Assembly: GCF_001500065.1 (NCBI RefSeq)
Contig: NZ_LQIN01000012.1
Coordinates: forward strand, 186,001-250,000
Reading direction: 5' to 3'
Source: Mycobacterium sp. IS-3022
Lineage (GTDB): Bacteria; Actinomycetota; Actinomycetes; Mycobacteriales; Mycobacteriaceae
DNA length: 64,000 nt
Position numbers and translations under genes: made by a program. Below are positions 25,881 to 34,255 of the stretch, in pieces. Position 1 is the first letter of the stretch, and each line of letters begins with the position of its first letter. Below the pieces are notes generated by a model. The model was not told the DNA's origin and ran no database searches. It worked only from the letters and a program-made list of their open reading frames with translations.

Positions 25881-25908
25881 ATACTCAAAATTGGATAATG
25901 CCATTCTC
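25881..25908. promoter_or_regulatory. Triple half-site operator candidate upstream of Mce-associated gene
   Basis: ATACTC (25881-25886), seven bases, GATAAT (25894-25899), three bases, ATTCTC (25903-25908). The first pair repeats the N7 geometry of 21377-21395 with two mismatches, and the second pair repeats the N3 geometry of 23115-23129. GGATAAT could also serve as a -10 element, so a bound regulator would block or position polymerase. Confidence 0.55.
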
Positions 25909-25942
25909 ACGATTGATGCATGAAGCAGACGAGGAGGTCGCT

Positions 25943-26845
25943 GTGCCGTCTTTCAGGCGCCGCGAGTCGGTGATCGACGCGGACCGCGTCGCACAGCCGC
26001 CGCAGGATGACCCTGAGCAGCGGTCAGCGGACTCGGACGAGGTGCTGGCCCTCGCCGAGGAGGCGGAGGCCGAAGCCGCGGAGGCGGAGGCGATCGCCGC
26101 AGCCGCCCGCGCCCGCGCCAAGGCCATCCGGCTACGCAGGCAGGCAGCCGAGGCGAAGACGGCCGAAAAGGCCTCGGCGCCGGTCGAGGACGCCGACGCG
26201 AAGGTCGACGAGGCGCTGGAGGAAACCGCCGACGCAACCCCCGACGAAACGGAGGCGGCACCCGAGGCGACACCGAGCGAACCCGCCGACGAGGCATCTG
26301 AGGAGGCAGCGGTCGCTACGGCCGAAGCGCCGCGACGGTCCCGCCGGCTGCGGATGCCACGAGTCAGGTGGAAGATCGTCGCCGCCGTGCTGGCAATCAT
26401 CCTCACCGTGGCATTCGTCGCCGCCAGCGGTTTCATGGTGTGGCATCACCGGCAGGCTGTCGAGGAACAAGAGCGCACCGCGGAGTTCGCCGCGGCCGCG
26501 CGACAGAGTGTCGTGACGCTGATGTCGCTGGACTTCAACAATGCGCAAGAAGACGTGAAGCGCATCATCGACAACTCGACGGGACAGTTCAAGGCGGATT
26601 TCGAGGCGCAGGCCGAGGACTTCGCCAAGGTCGCCAAGGAATCCAAGGTGGTCACCGAGGTCACCGTCAACGTCGCCGCGGTCAAGTCGATGACCGACAA
26701 CAACGCCACCGCGCTGGTGTCGGCCACCTCGCGGGTCACCAACACCGCAGGCGCCAATCAGGAGCCGCGCTCGTGGCGCCTGCTGGTGGACCTGGTCCGC
26801 GAGGGCGACCAGATCAAGATGTCGAAAGTCGAGTTCGTACCGTGA
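25943..26845 (+). CDS. Mce-associated membrane protein (Mas-type), first of two
   Basis: A 300-residue protein with a long acidic, alanine/glutamate-rich cytoplasmic N-terminus (about residues 20-130, likely coiled or disordered), one transmembrane helix (KIVAAVLAIILTVAFVAASG, about 150-170) and an external NTF2-like domain (SLDFNNAQEDVKRIIDNSTGQFKADF and later LVREGDQIKMSKVEFVP). This is the architecture of proteins that follow mce operons and stabilise the complex. The GTG at 25943 is supported by GAGGAGG at 25931-25937; an ATG at 25898 falls within the operator candidate. It overlaps the next gene by four bases. Its distance from the mce genes, 12 kb, is unusual. Confidence 0.88.
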   Translation: MPSFRRRESVIDADRVAQPPQDDPEQRSADSDEVLALAEEAEAEAAEAEAIAAAARARAKAIRLRRQAAEAKTAEKASAPVEDADAKVDEALEETADATPDETEAAPEATPSEPADEASEEAAVATAEAPRRSRRLRMPRVRWKIVAAVLAIILTVAFVAASGFMVWHHRQAVEEQERTAEFAAAARQSVVTLMSLDFNNAQEDVKRIIDNSTGQFKADFEAQAEDFAKVAKESKVVTEVTVNVAAVKSMTDNNATALVSATSRVTNTAGANQEPRSWRLLVDLVREGDQIKMSKVEFVP

Positions 26846-27477
26846 GCCCCGAAAGCAACACCGAAGAGGTCGACGTGAACTCCGCGGCTTCCGACGAACC
26901 GGAATCGGCGGCAGCCGAACCCGAGTCGACAGCGGTCGAGGAAGCGACGCCGCAACCGACCGCGAAGAGCAGGCCGAGGAGGTTGCCGGGCGTCCGAAAA
27001 CACCTCGCCGCGATCATGATCACGCTGCTGCTCGTCGTGTCGGCAGGTGTCGCGGCGTGGCTGTACTTCTTCCAGTTCCGGGTCGATCAGCAGACCAACG
27101 ACGATGCCCAACAGGTCGCCTTGGATGCGGCGACAACGGGCACCACGGCGCTGCTGTCGTATGCCCCGGAAACCATGGAGAAGGATTTCGCGGCCGCAAA
27201 GTCGCATCTGACTGGTGACTTCCTGGACTACTACACCCAGTTCACCGAGCAGATCGTGACCCCGGCGGTCAAGGAGAAGCAGGTGAAGACCAGTGCCGCC
27301 GTCGTGCAGGCCGGCGTGGCCGAAATGCACCCCGACTCGGTGGTGGTATTGGTCTTCGTCAACCAGACGACGACCAGCAAGGAGAACCCGGACGGGGCGT
27401 TTGCCGCGAGCGCAGTCAAAGTCGGCCTGACCAAGTCCGACGGCCGCTGGCTGATCAACACCTTCGACCCCGTGTAG
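26842..27477 (+). CDS. Mce-associated membrane protein (Mas-type), second
   Basis: A 211-residue partner with the same plan: a Glu/Ala-rich N-terminus, a transmembrane helix (AAIMITLLLVVSAGVAAWLYFF, about residues 57-78) and an external domain with YAPETMEKDFAAAKSHLTGDF and LTKSDGRWLINTFDPV. Pairs of such genes accompany mce operons (as Rv3493c and Rv3492c do for mce4). The GTG overlaps the preceding stop by four bases, so the pair is one translational unit. It likely supports assembly of the Mce complex encoded at 4160-13697, although no direct proof is in the sequence. Confidence 0.87.
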   Translation: MSPESNTEEVDVNSAASDEPESAAAEPESTAVEEATPQPTAKSRPRRLPGVRKHLAAIMITLLLVVSAGVAAWLYFFQFRVDQQTNDDAQQVALDAATTGTTALLSYAPETMEKDFAAAKSHLTGDFLDYYTQFTEQIVTPAVKEKQVKTSAAVVQAGVAEMHPDSVVVLVFVNQTTTSKENPDGAFAASAVKVGLTKSDGRWLINTFDPV

Positions 27478-27487
27478 CGTCGCCGCC

Positions 27488-28189
27488 GTGACGGCGTCAC
27501 CTGCCCAACGCCTCTCGGCGATCGTGCCGTTTCCGTCGACAGACCATGCTGCGGCGGCGTTCCAACCGCTGGCGGGTCACGCGCCGCTGGCGCGCGCCGT
27601 GCGGCACTGCCTGAACGCGGTCGCCGATCCGGCCCGGGTCGTCGTGGCGGTCGCCGAACACCTGGCCGGGGATGTACGCGCGCTGCTCACCCGCGAGGCA
27701 ATGACCGCGGTGGCAGTGGCGGTGGCAGATGCGTCCGCCACCCGGGCGCAGTGTCTGACGGTCGGGCTCGAACACGTTGTAAGCCAGCCCTTTTCGGCGC
27801 CATTCGTGCTCGTGCACGATGTCCGGCAGCCGCTGACGCCACCGGACCTGCGGGACCGGGTGATCGAGCGCCTGGTGGATGGGACCCCCGTGGTGCTGCC
27901 CGTGCTGCCGGTCACCGACAGCGTGAAAGTCGTCGACGAGCACGGGGCGGTGATCGCGTCGCTGGATCGCTCAACCCTTCAGGCCGTGCAGTTCCCGCGC
28001 GGCTTCGCCGCCGATCACCTCGCCCGCTTGCTCGACGAGTCGGCCGGAGAGTTCGACGAGGCCGTCGCGGCGATTCGTTCGGCCATGCCGATCACCACCG
28101 TCGACGGCGACGCGGAGGCCGTCCTCGCCGAACTGCCGCACGACGCCGCGTTCCTCGAGGCGCTCATCGCGAGTCACCCCGCGTGCTGA
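27488..28189 (+). CDS. IspD-like nucleotidyltransferase homologue lacking the CTP loop
   Basis: A 233-residue protein that aligns in its second half with IspD: LVHDVRQPLTPPDL matches the VHDAARP region, and PVTDSVKVVDEHGAVIASLDRSTLQAVQFPRGF matches the DTIK...R..L..VQTPQ.F region. The N-terminal nucleotide loop (AAGxGxR...K) is absent; AIVPFPSTDHAAAAF stands in its place, so it probably does not bind CTP in the normal way. It begins 10 bases after the second Mas gene and ends overlapping a second IspD-family gene tail to tail. It may be a regulatory or binding subunit; function unproven. Confidence 0.72.
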   Translation: MTASPAQRLSAIVPFPSTDHAAAAFQPLAGHAPLARAVRHCLNAVADPARVVVAVAEHLAGDVRALLTREAMTAVAVAVADASATRAQCLTVGLEHVVSQPFSAPFVLVHDVRQPLTPPDLRDRVIERLVDGTPVVLPVLPVTDSVKVVDEHGAVIASLDRSTLQAVQFPRGFAADHLARLLDESAGEFDEAVAAIRSAMPITTVDGDAEAVLAELPHDAAFLEALIASHPAC

Positions 28190-28886
28190 CGCCCACCAGA
28201 AGATGCTCGGCGATCGCGATGTCCCGCGCGAAGGTGACTTTGATGTTGCGCAGTTCACCGGGAAACGTATGCACCGCAACGTCGGTGAACGCCTCGATGC
28301 ACGACGACGTATCGGTGCCCTCGAAGCGGTGACGCTCCGCGCTTCGGTACGCCTCGAGCAGCGCGGCCGCCCGGAACGCTTGCGGCGTCTGCACCCGAAC
28401 CATCGTCGGCGCTCCGGCCGGCTGCTGTAGCTCGGTGGTCATCACGGCCTTCAGCGGCAACGCGGGTACGGCACCGCCGAACTCACGTGCGACCGCGAGC
28501 GCGCGGGCGAACATCTCGGGGCCGGCCACCGGCCGCGCGGCGTCATGGATCATCACGACATCGATCGACCCCGATTCGATCGCGGCGGCGAGATGGCGCA
28601 GCACGTTGAGCTCCGAACCGTGCCGGCTGTCACCGCCCTCGACGAACTCCACCCGGGCCGTGGGTAATTCGCGGGCCACCACATCCTGGGCCAGGCCGAG
28701 TTCGCCGTGTCGGTACACCAGCACGATGCGCCCGATGTCGGGCACTTGGGTGAGGGTCTCGAGCGACCACGCGACCATCGGCCGACCCGCCACCTGAAGG
28801 TAGGCCTTGTTGCCGGCGCCGCCGACCCTCGTCCCCATGCCCGCGGCCAGCACCACGGCCACGGCATGGGGTTGCGGGACGGTCAT
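28164..28886 (-). CDS. IspD-family cytidylyltransferase paralogue
   Basis: A 240-residue IspD-family protein with the nucleotide loop AVVLAAGMGTRVGGAGNKAYL, the VMIHDAARPV motif, QTPQAF, and the C-terminal GTDTSSCIE...NIKVTFARDIAIAE segment. These support transfer of CMP to a phosphorylated alcohol. The DTIK segment of true IspD is changed to LKAVMTTE. In mycobacteria the housekeeping ispD lies beside ispF and carD, neither of which is here, so this is more likely a paralogue than the MEP-pathway enzyme. It overlaps the other IspD-like gene by 26 bases, convergently. Confidence 0.82.
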   Translation of the reverse strand: MTVPQPHAVAVVLAAGMGTRVGGAGNKAYLQVAGRPMVAWSLETLTQVPDIGRIVLVYRHGELGLAQDVVARELPTARVEFVEGGDSRHGSELNVLRHLAAAIESGSIDVVMIHDAARPVAGPEMFARALAVAREFGGAVPALPLKAVMTTELQQPAGAPTMVRVQTPQAFRAAALLEAYRSAERHRFEGTDTSSCIEAFTDVAVHTFPGELRNIKVTFARDIAIAEHLLVGVSTRGDSR

Positions 28887-28993
28887 CCCCGTATCTTGGC
28901 ACTGACCGCGCTCGCCGCCCGGCACAGGCCGACGGCCATGCCTGGATCGCTTCCATGCACGCGGTCGAATGTAGCGGAGGGAGGACGGCGACG

Positions 28994-30244
28994 ATGAGCG
29001 AGACGGAGCGCGTATCGACGGCCATACCGCACCGGATGCGCACCATGTCCGGTCGCGATCCCGACGAGCAGCACCGCGCGGCCACGCCGCTGGAACTGCT
29101 CTTCGATCTGACGTTCGTGGTCGCCTTCGGCATCGCGGCCAACGAATTCGCCCACCTGCTCGCCGAGAACCACGTCGGTTCGGGGCTGCTCGGTTTCTCG
29201 TTCGCGACCTTCGCGGTGTGCTGGGCGTGGATCAACTTCAGTTGGTTCGCGTCGGCCTACGACACCGACGACTGGATCTACCGGCTGATGACCATGCTGC
29301 AGATGGTCGGCGTCATCGTCATGGCGCTCGGCTTCCCGCCGATGTTCGCGTCCATCGACCATGGTGCGCACGTCGACAACCGGGTCATGGTCGCCGGATA
29401 CGTCGTGATGCGTATCGCCTTGGTGGGGCAGTGGTTACGGGCGGCCGCGCAGGATCCGCAGCACCGTTCCGCATGCCTGACGTACGTCGCCGCCGTCACC
29501 TTCGCTCAGGCGCTGTGGATCGTCAGCATCTTCCTGGACACGTCCGGACCGGTGACGTTGGTGATCGTCGTCGTGCTGATCGGAATCGAGACGCTGGGGC
29601 CGCTTCTCGCGGAGACCCGTCGTGGCGGCACGCCGTGGCACGCCCACCACATCGCCGAACGCTATGGGCTGCTGACGATCATCGCGCTCGGCGAGGGCGT
29701 CGTCGGCACGGTCGCGTCGTTGACAGCGGTGGTCAACTCGCAGGGGTGGACGTTCGACGCCGCGTTCGTCGTCGTGGCCGGTATCGGGCTCACGTTCGCG
29801 ATGTGGTGGATGTACTTCCTGATGCCGCAGGCCGAGCGGCTGCACGCCCGGCGCGACCGGTCATTCTGGTTCGGGTACTTCCCGATGGTGACGCTGGGCG
29901 CGATCGTCGCGACTGGTGCCGGTCTCCATGCGGCCGCCTACTACATCGAGCACCATTCGGAACTCGGCTCGGTCGGAACCGTGCTCGCGGTCGCCGTGCC
30001 GGTGGGCGTCTTCATGGTGTCGGTATACGTCCTCCACACGCTCATGGCGCGCACGGTGGCGGTCGCGCATGTGCTGCTGATCGGGCTCACCGTCGCGGTG
30101 CTCGGCCTGGCGGTCTGGCTTGCGGCGACGGGGATCTCGATGGCCAACTGTCTGCTGGTCGTCACGCTGGCGCCGATCGCGACCGTCGTCGGGCACGAGA
30201 CCATCGGAGGAAACCGCCGCTCGAGAGCCGGTTTGCGCAGCTGA
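28994..30244 (+). CDS. LtrA-type membrane protein (low temperature requirement A)
   Basis: A 416-residue polytopic membrane protein of the LtrA family. The N-terminal family signature is ATPLELLFDLTFVVAFGIAANEFAHLL, followed by about ten or eleven hydrophobic segments and the conserved HHIAERYGLLTIIALGEGVVG motif in the middle. The ATG at 28994 follows a GGAGGGAGG purine run; an in-frame ATG at 28955 is possible but has no such site. LtrA was first linked to growth of Listeria in the cold; the molecular role is not settled. It stands alone, with no operon partner obvious. Confidence 0.88.
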   Translation: MSETERVSTAIPHRMRTMSGRDPDEQHRAATPLELLFDLTFVVAFGIAANEFAHLLAENHVGSGLLGFSFATFAVCWAWINFSWFASAYDTDDWIYRLMTMLQMVGVIVMALGFPPMFASIDHGAHVDNRVMVAGYVVMRIALVGQWLRAAAQDPQHRSACLTYVAAVTFAQALWIVSIFLDTSGPVTLVIVVVLIGIETLGPLLAETRRGGTPWHAHHIAERYGLLTIIALGEGVVGTVASLTAVVNSQGWTFDAAFVVVAGIGLTFAMWWMYFLMPQAERLHARRDRSFWFGYFPMVTLGAIVATGAGLHAAAYYIEHHSELGSVGTVLAVAVPVGVFMVSVYVLHTLMARTVAVAHVLLIGLTVAVLGLAVWLAATGISMANCLLVVTLAPIATVVGHETIGGNRRSRAGLRS

Positions 30245-30265
30245 CGGCTCGGGTACGCGTTCTGC

Positions 30266-30685
30266 ATGCCGAAGACAACGAAGGGTGGCAGTGCCCGCAA
30301 GAGTGAACTGCCGAGCACGCTGCAGAAGTCGGACGCCAAGGCCCAACGGACCTTCGCCAAGGCACACGACGCCGCAGTCAAGGAGTACGGCGAAGGCGAA
30401 CGCGCGCACCGCGTCGCTTACAGCGCGCTCAAACACAGCTACGAGAAAGTCGGCGACCACTGGGAGCCCAAATCCAAGAAGGGCCCGTCCGATCGCCGAG
30501 CCCGTAGCGGCGGACCCAATGCGAAAGGGGACACCGCAGAGGGCGTCAACGCGAGTGCTTCCAAGAAGCATCTGATGGAAGTCGCTCGGCGGCTGGATGT
30601 TTCGGGCCGGTCGACGATGTCGAAGGACGAACTGGTATCGGCGATCAAGAAGGCGAACCGCCGCGAGACCGCCCGCAGCCGCTAG
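30266..30685 (+). CDS. ChaB family protein with C-terminal Rho-N-like domain
   Basis: A 139-residue basic protein. Residues about 10-70 match ChaB (SELPSTLQKSDAKAQRTFAKAHDAAVKEYGEG, then AHRVAYSALKHSYEKVGDHWEPK), a small domain linked to cation transport regulation in enterobacteria and common in actinobacteria with unknown role. Residues about 100-135 (ASKKHLMEVARRLDVSGRSTMSKDELVSAI) resemble the helical Rho-N/SAP-like nucleic-acid-binding domain. A Lys/Gly/Ser linker joins them. It lies 21 bases after ltrA and converges with an MFS gene. Confidence 0.88.
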   Translation: MPKTTKGGSARKSELPSTLQKSDAKAQRTFAKAHDAAVKEYGEGERAHRVAYSALKHSYEKVGDHWEPKSKKGPSDRRARSGGPNAKGDTAEGVNASASKKHLMEVARRLDVSGRSTMSKDELVSAIKKANRRETARSR

Positions 30686-30704
30686 TTCGGGTTTCATCAA
30701 GGCG

Positions 30705-32063
30705 CTAGGCGGGTCGGGCGTCCAGCCCTTCCAGCAGAATCCGTTCCTGCTCGGCGGCCATCAACCGGCGGGCCTTGCGCCGGGTGATGAGGATGCCGAC
30801 CACCGCCAGCGCCCAGATCGCGTACTGCACGATCCACGCCGACCGGAACGAGTCGAAGGAGATCTCTCCGGCGGTGTCGAGGATGACTCCCATCGCCTGC
30901 ATCACCAACAGCGAGGCGATGAAGCCACCCATGTTGACCAGGCCGGACGCGGTGCCGAGGGTGGCGCTCGGGTTGAAGGTCCGCGCGAAGTCGAAGCCGA
31001 CCATCGAACCGGGCCCGCCCACCGAGATCACCACTATCAGCACCACCAGCAGCCATAGCGGCGCCGGCCCGGGCAACGCCAACACCACAGTCCACATGAA
31101 CGCGTTGCTGGCGATGATCGCCAGGACAAGCCGGGAGCGCCGGTGTGGGCGTCGTCCGGTGAAGATGCCGATCAGCACGCCGGCCGTGATGGCGGCCAGC
31201 ACCGAGATCGTCAACATCGTGCCTGCCAAGCCGGCCGAGAGGCGCTGGGCACTGGTCAGATACGGGACACCCCACATCAGCGCGAACACGGTCACCGAGA
31301 ACTGGGTGCCCATGTGGGTGAAGAACCCGAGCCGGGTGCCGGGTCGCAGCCAGACAGTCTTGACGCTGGTCAGCGTCTCGCGCACGGAGATCGTCTCCAC
31401 CTCGACGGCGTTGCCGGACGGAGTGTTCTTCACCAGCGCCACGGTCAGGACCATCGACAACACGCCCAGCGCGGCCACCGACACGTATGCCGTGGACCAG
31501 CCCCAAGCGTTGAGAACGGCGAAGAAGGGAACCGCCGAAAGCACCTGACCGAGCTGCCCGCAGATTCCGGTCAGCTGCGTGACCAGGGGAACTTGTCGAG
31601 GACTGAACCAGTGCGGCACCAGCCGCAGCACCGAGATGAAGGTGACCGCGTCGCCCAAGCCGAGCAGCGCTCGCGCGCCGATGGCGGTCGGTAGCGATTC
31701 GGTGAACGCGAGCGCGAGTTGGCCGGTCGCCATGAGCGTGGCGCCGACGAGGATCAGCGTCTTGGAGCCGAAGCGGTCCAGCAGCAACCCCGCGGGCACC
31801 TGCGCGCCGGCGTAGACGATGACCTGCAGCACGACGAACGTCGACAGCAGGCTCGGGCTGGCCTGGAACCGTTCTGCCGCATCGAGGCCGGAGACGCCCA
31901 ATGTGGTGCGGTCGAGAACTGCGACGATGTATGCGAACAGTCCGGTGGCCCAGACGATCCAGGGACGCACACCGAACCTTTCCCGTGGTTGATAAGTCTG
32001 ACTTTTCAATGGTTCCGTATGCCGGGTCCCGGAGGCCAATCCGATGGCGGTGAGTTCGCTCAC
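30705..32063 (-). CDS. MFS transporter
   Basis: A 452-residue major facilitator with twelve hydrophobic segments and a central loop near residues 210-235 (NTPSGNAVEVETISVRETL). The loop between helices 2 and 3 carries GLLLDRFGSKTLILVG, the family motif A region, and GARALLGLGDAVTFISVLRL follows in helices 4-5. The general look is of the anion/nitrate- or organic-acid-transporting MFS subfamilies, but substrate assignment is not possible. The start is a GTG. It is divergent from a MerR regulator 167 bases away, which is a likely controller. Confidence 0.88.
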   Translation of the reverse strand: MSELTAIGLASGTRHTEPLKSQTYQPRERFGVRPWIVWATGLFAYIVAVLDRTTLGVSGLDAAERFQASPSLLSTFVVLQVIVYAGAQVPAGLLLDRFGSKTLILVGATLMATGQLALAFTESLPTAIGARALLGLGDAVTFISVLRLVPHWFSPRQVPLVTQLTGICGQLGQVLSAVPFFAVLNAWGWSTAYVSVAALGVLSMVLTVALVKNTPSGNAVEVETISVRETLTSVKTVWLRPGTRLGFFTHMGTQFSVTVFALMWGVPYLTSAQRLSAGLAGTMLTISVLAAITAGVLIGIFTGRRPHRRSRLVLAIIASNAFMWTVVLALPGPAPLWLLVVLIVVISVGGPGSMVGFDFARTFNPSATLGTASGLVNMGGFIASLLVMQAMGVILDTAGEISFDSFRSAWIVQYAIWALAVVGILITRRKARRLMAAEQERILLEGLDARPA

Positions 32064-32230
32064 CGATGCCGGCCAGTTTCAGGCGAAGTTGGCTGGGACG
32101 GAACCTGCTTCGCGGAAGCCCACTAGCCGCTACCGATAACAGCGCTGATAGGGATGGTTAGGTGTGCTTGCTGGCAAACTGTGATGCGACCACGCCGACC
32201 TTCGCTCGCAAACGCACAAGCGCGGTTACA

Positions 32231-33046
32231 GTGATCCCATGGAGCGTCGCGGTGCACTGCCGGACCGCGCCCCCGGCAGCGGCGGCGGTCGCGGCGTTGG
32301 CTGAGTACCGCCTCGACGAATTGGCGCAGATATCCGGTGTCAGCGCCCGCAACATCCGCGCGTACCGCGAGCGTGGACTGCTCGACCCGCCGCGGCGAGT
32401 CGGCCGCTCGGCGTTCTACGACGACTATCACCTGTCGCAGCTGCGCACCATCAACCAGTTGCACCGGCGCGGTTTCAGCTCCGCCCACATCGCCGAGTTC
32501 TTCGCCAGCCTCCGACGAGGCGCCGATCTCGCCGACATTCTCGGAATCCAACGGGCCGTCCTGGGCCCGAGAACCGAAACCGGTGACGACGCGCCCACGG
32601 CGGCCGACAGGGCACCGCAAGCGCTCGACATCGACCCCGACAGCGACGAGGCGCGCCGGCTGATCGACGACGGCCTGGCGCAACTACGCGACGGTGTTGT
32701 GACGTTGACCGATCCCGCGGTGGCGCAGGTCGTTTCGCGTGCGACGGATCAGCTCGGCTTCGTCCATGCGCTGCTGCACATCTCCGAGGCCACCGGCCGG
32801 GCGATCGACGGGCTGGCGCAGGGGTTCTTACAGGGGCTCGACGAATGTGTGGCCGCGCGGTTCGGTGAGGGCCGGACGCCCCGGCCGGAGGAAGCCGAAG
32901 AGCTCGGCCAGCTGGTGCGCGACTACCGGGACCTGTGGACGAGCGTGGTGTCGCATCGCCTGGACAAGGCGTTGCATGCGCGCACGGCGGCCACCGACTC
33001 CGGATACGCCGCGGGCGTCCTACTCAGTGGCCGCCGCGAGTCCTGA
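32231..33046 (+). CDS. MerR-family transcriptional regulator
   Basis: A MerR-type regulator. The winged helix begins at EYRLDELAQISGVSARNIRAYRERGLLDPPRR, continues through GRSAFYDDYHLSQLRTINQLHRRGFSSAHIAEF, and a roughly 180-residue helical C-terminus follows (GFVHALLHISEATGRAIDGLAQG). No metal-binding cysteines are seen, which argues against a metal sensor. The start is unclear: a GTG at 32231 and another at 32252 are in frame, and a TTG at 32297 would begin exactly at the domain; none has a good ribosome-binding site. It is divergent from the MFS gene and may control it. Confidence 0.82.
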   Translation: MIPWSVAVHCRTAPPAAAAVAALAEYRLDELAQISGVSARNIRAYRERGLLDPPRRVGRSAFYDDYHLSQLRTINQLHRRGFSSAHIAEFFASLRRGADLADILGIQRAVLGPRTETGDDAPTAADRAPQALDIDPDSDEARRLIDDGLAQLRDGVVTLTDPAVAQVVSRATDQLGFVHALLHISEATGRAIDGLAQGFLQGLDECVAARFGEGRTPRPEEAEELGQLVRDYRDLWTSVVSHRLDKALHARTAATDSGYAAGVLLSGRRES

Positions 33047-33049
33047 GCC

Positions 33050-34255
33050 TCACCCCTTGATCTGCTGCCACTTGGCGATCCACTCGTCGTAAGTCGTGCA
33101 GTCGTCACCGCTGCCGTCGACGCAGTCCTTCTGAGGGGTGGTCCAGTAGTGGATCTTTGCGGCGAAACCCGCGTCGGTGGCGTGGTAGATGTCGCAGAAA
33201 TCCCGCTCGCTGGTGTGCTCACAGGCCTTCACGTTGGCGGGCGCCTCGCCGAAGAACTCGGCGGCTTCGGCGTTGACCTCCGGTGAGGAGATCCAGTTCA
33301 TCCACTTGTACATGCAGTTGGGATGAGCCGCCTTCGACGAAACCATCCAGGTGTCCGACCAACCCGTGGAGCCCTCCTTCGGCAGCACCGTGTTGACCTG
33401 AACCTTGTTGCGCGCGCCGATCGTGTTGGCGATCACCTGCCAGGTGGTGCCGATGACCGAGGCGCCGGACTCGAAGGCCTGCACCTCCTTGGTGTAGTCC
33501 GACCAGTACTGGCCGACGTTCTGGCGTTGCTTCTCGAGCAGTTCGACCGCGGCGTCGAGTTGTTCGTCGGTCAACGAGTACGGATCCTCAATGCCCAGTT
33601 CGGGTTTCGTCTTGGACAGGTACAGCGCCGCATCGGCGATGTAGATGGGGGAGTCGTATGCGGTGACCTTGCCCTTGTACCTGCCGGCGTCGTCGAACAC
33701 CGCAGCCCATGAGTTCGGCGCATCGCGGACGACCTCGATGTTGTACATCAGCAGGTTGGCGCCCCAGCCGTGCGGGATGCCGTACATCTGGCCGTCGACC
33801 GAGTTCCACGATTTGTTCTTGAGGAACGACGAAATGTCTTCGTAATTCGGCACCAGCGAGGTGTTCACCGGTGCCACATCGCCGGCGTAGATGAGGCGCA
33901 GCGTTGCGTCGCCGGATGCCGAGACGCCGTCGTAGTTCCCGCTGCGCATCAACTGGACCATCTCGTCGGAGGTGTTTCCGAGCGTCACCTCGGTCTGACA
34001 ACCGGTCTGTTGTTCGAACGGCGTCACCCAGTCGGCGCCGCGGTCGTTGGAGCCGTCTTCGGCGTAGCCCGCCCACGCGATCAAGTTGAGCCGTCCTTCG
34101 CCTTCGCCGACCGTGGCGAGCGGCTCGAGCTCGGGCGGCGTCTGGCCGGTGGCCGAACTGCGCTCGCCCGAACAGGCGGTTGCCAGCGCCAGTACGAGGG
34201 CGGCGCAGCCGATCACGACCGAACCGGTCCGCGCGGCGCACGACATGAGCGGCAT
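33050..34255 (-). CDS. Polyamine-type ABC transporter substrate-binding lipoprotein (orphan)
   Basis: A 401-residue extracellular solute-binding protein of the PotD/spermidine-putrescine type. A signal peptide ends in LATAC with Cys28 as the lipidation site. The mature protein begins with LNLIAWAGYAEDG and has family pieces such as GNTSDEMVQLMRSGNYDGVSASGD, MYGIPHGWGANLLMYN and WMNWISSPEVNAEAAEFFGEAP. It has about six mature cysteines, more than usual. AGGAG stands six bases before the ATG at 34255. No permease or ATPase gene is adjacent on either side, so partners must be elsewhere. It converges with the MerR gene, three bases apart. Confidence 0.9.
   Translation of the reverse strand: MPLMSCAARTGSVVIGCAALVLALATACSGERSSATGQTPPELEPLATVGEGEGRLNLIAWAGYAEDGSNDRGADWVTPFEQQTGCQTEVTLGNTSDEMVQLMRSGNYDGVSASGDATLRLIYAGDVAPVNTSLVPNYEDISSFLKNKSWNSVDGQMYGIPHGWGANLLMYNIEVVRDAPNSWAAVFDDAGRYKGKVTAYDSPIYIADAALYLSKTKPELGIEDPYSLTDEQLDAAVELLEKQRQNVGQYWSDYTKEVQAFESGASVIGTTWQVIANTIGARNKVQVNTVLPKEGSTGWSDTWMVSSKAAHPNCMYKWMNWISSPEVNAEAAEFFGEAPANVKACEHTSERDFCDIYHATDAGFAAKIHYWTTPQKDCVDGSGDDCTTYDEWIAKWQQIKG

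Noticed and set aside
25898..25942. Upstream ATG start for the first Mas-type protein
   Set aside because: The ATG lies inside the GATAAT-N3-ATTCTC repeat and has no ribosome-binding site, whereas the GTG at 25943 has GAGGAGG.
16131..25942. KstR or KstR2 boxes in the catabolic cluster
   Set aside because: I looked for AACnnGTT and CAAGnnCTTG cores in the promoter gaps and saw none. The recurring signal has different half-sites.
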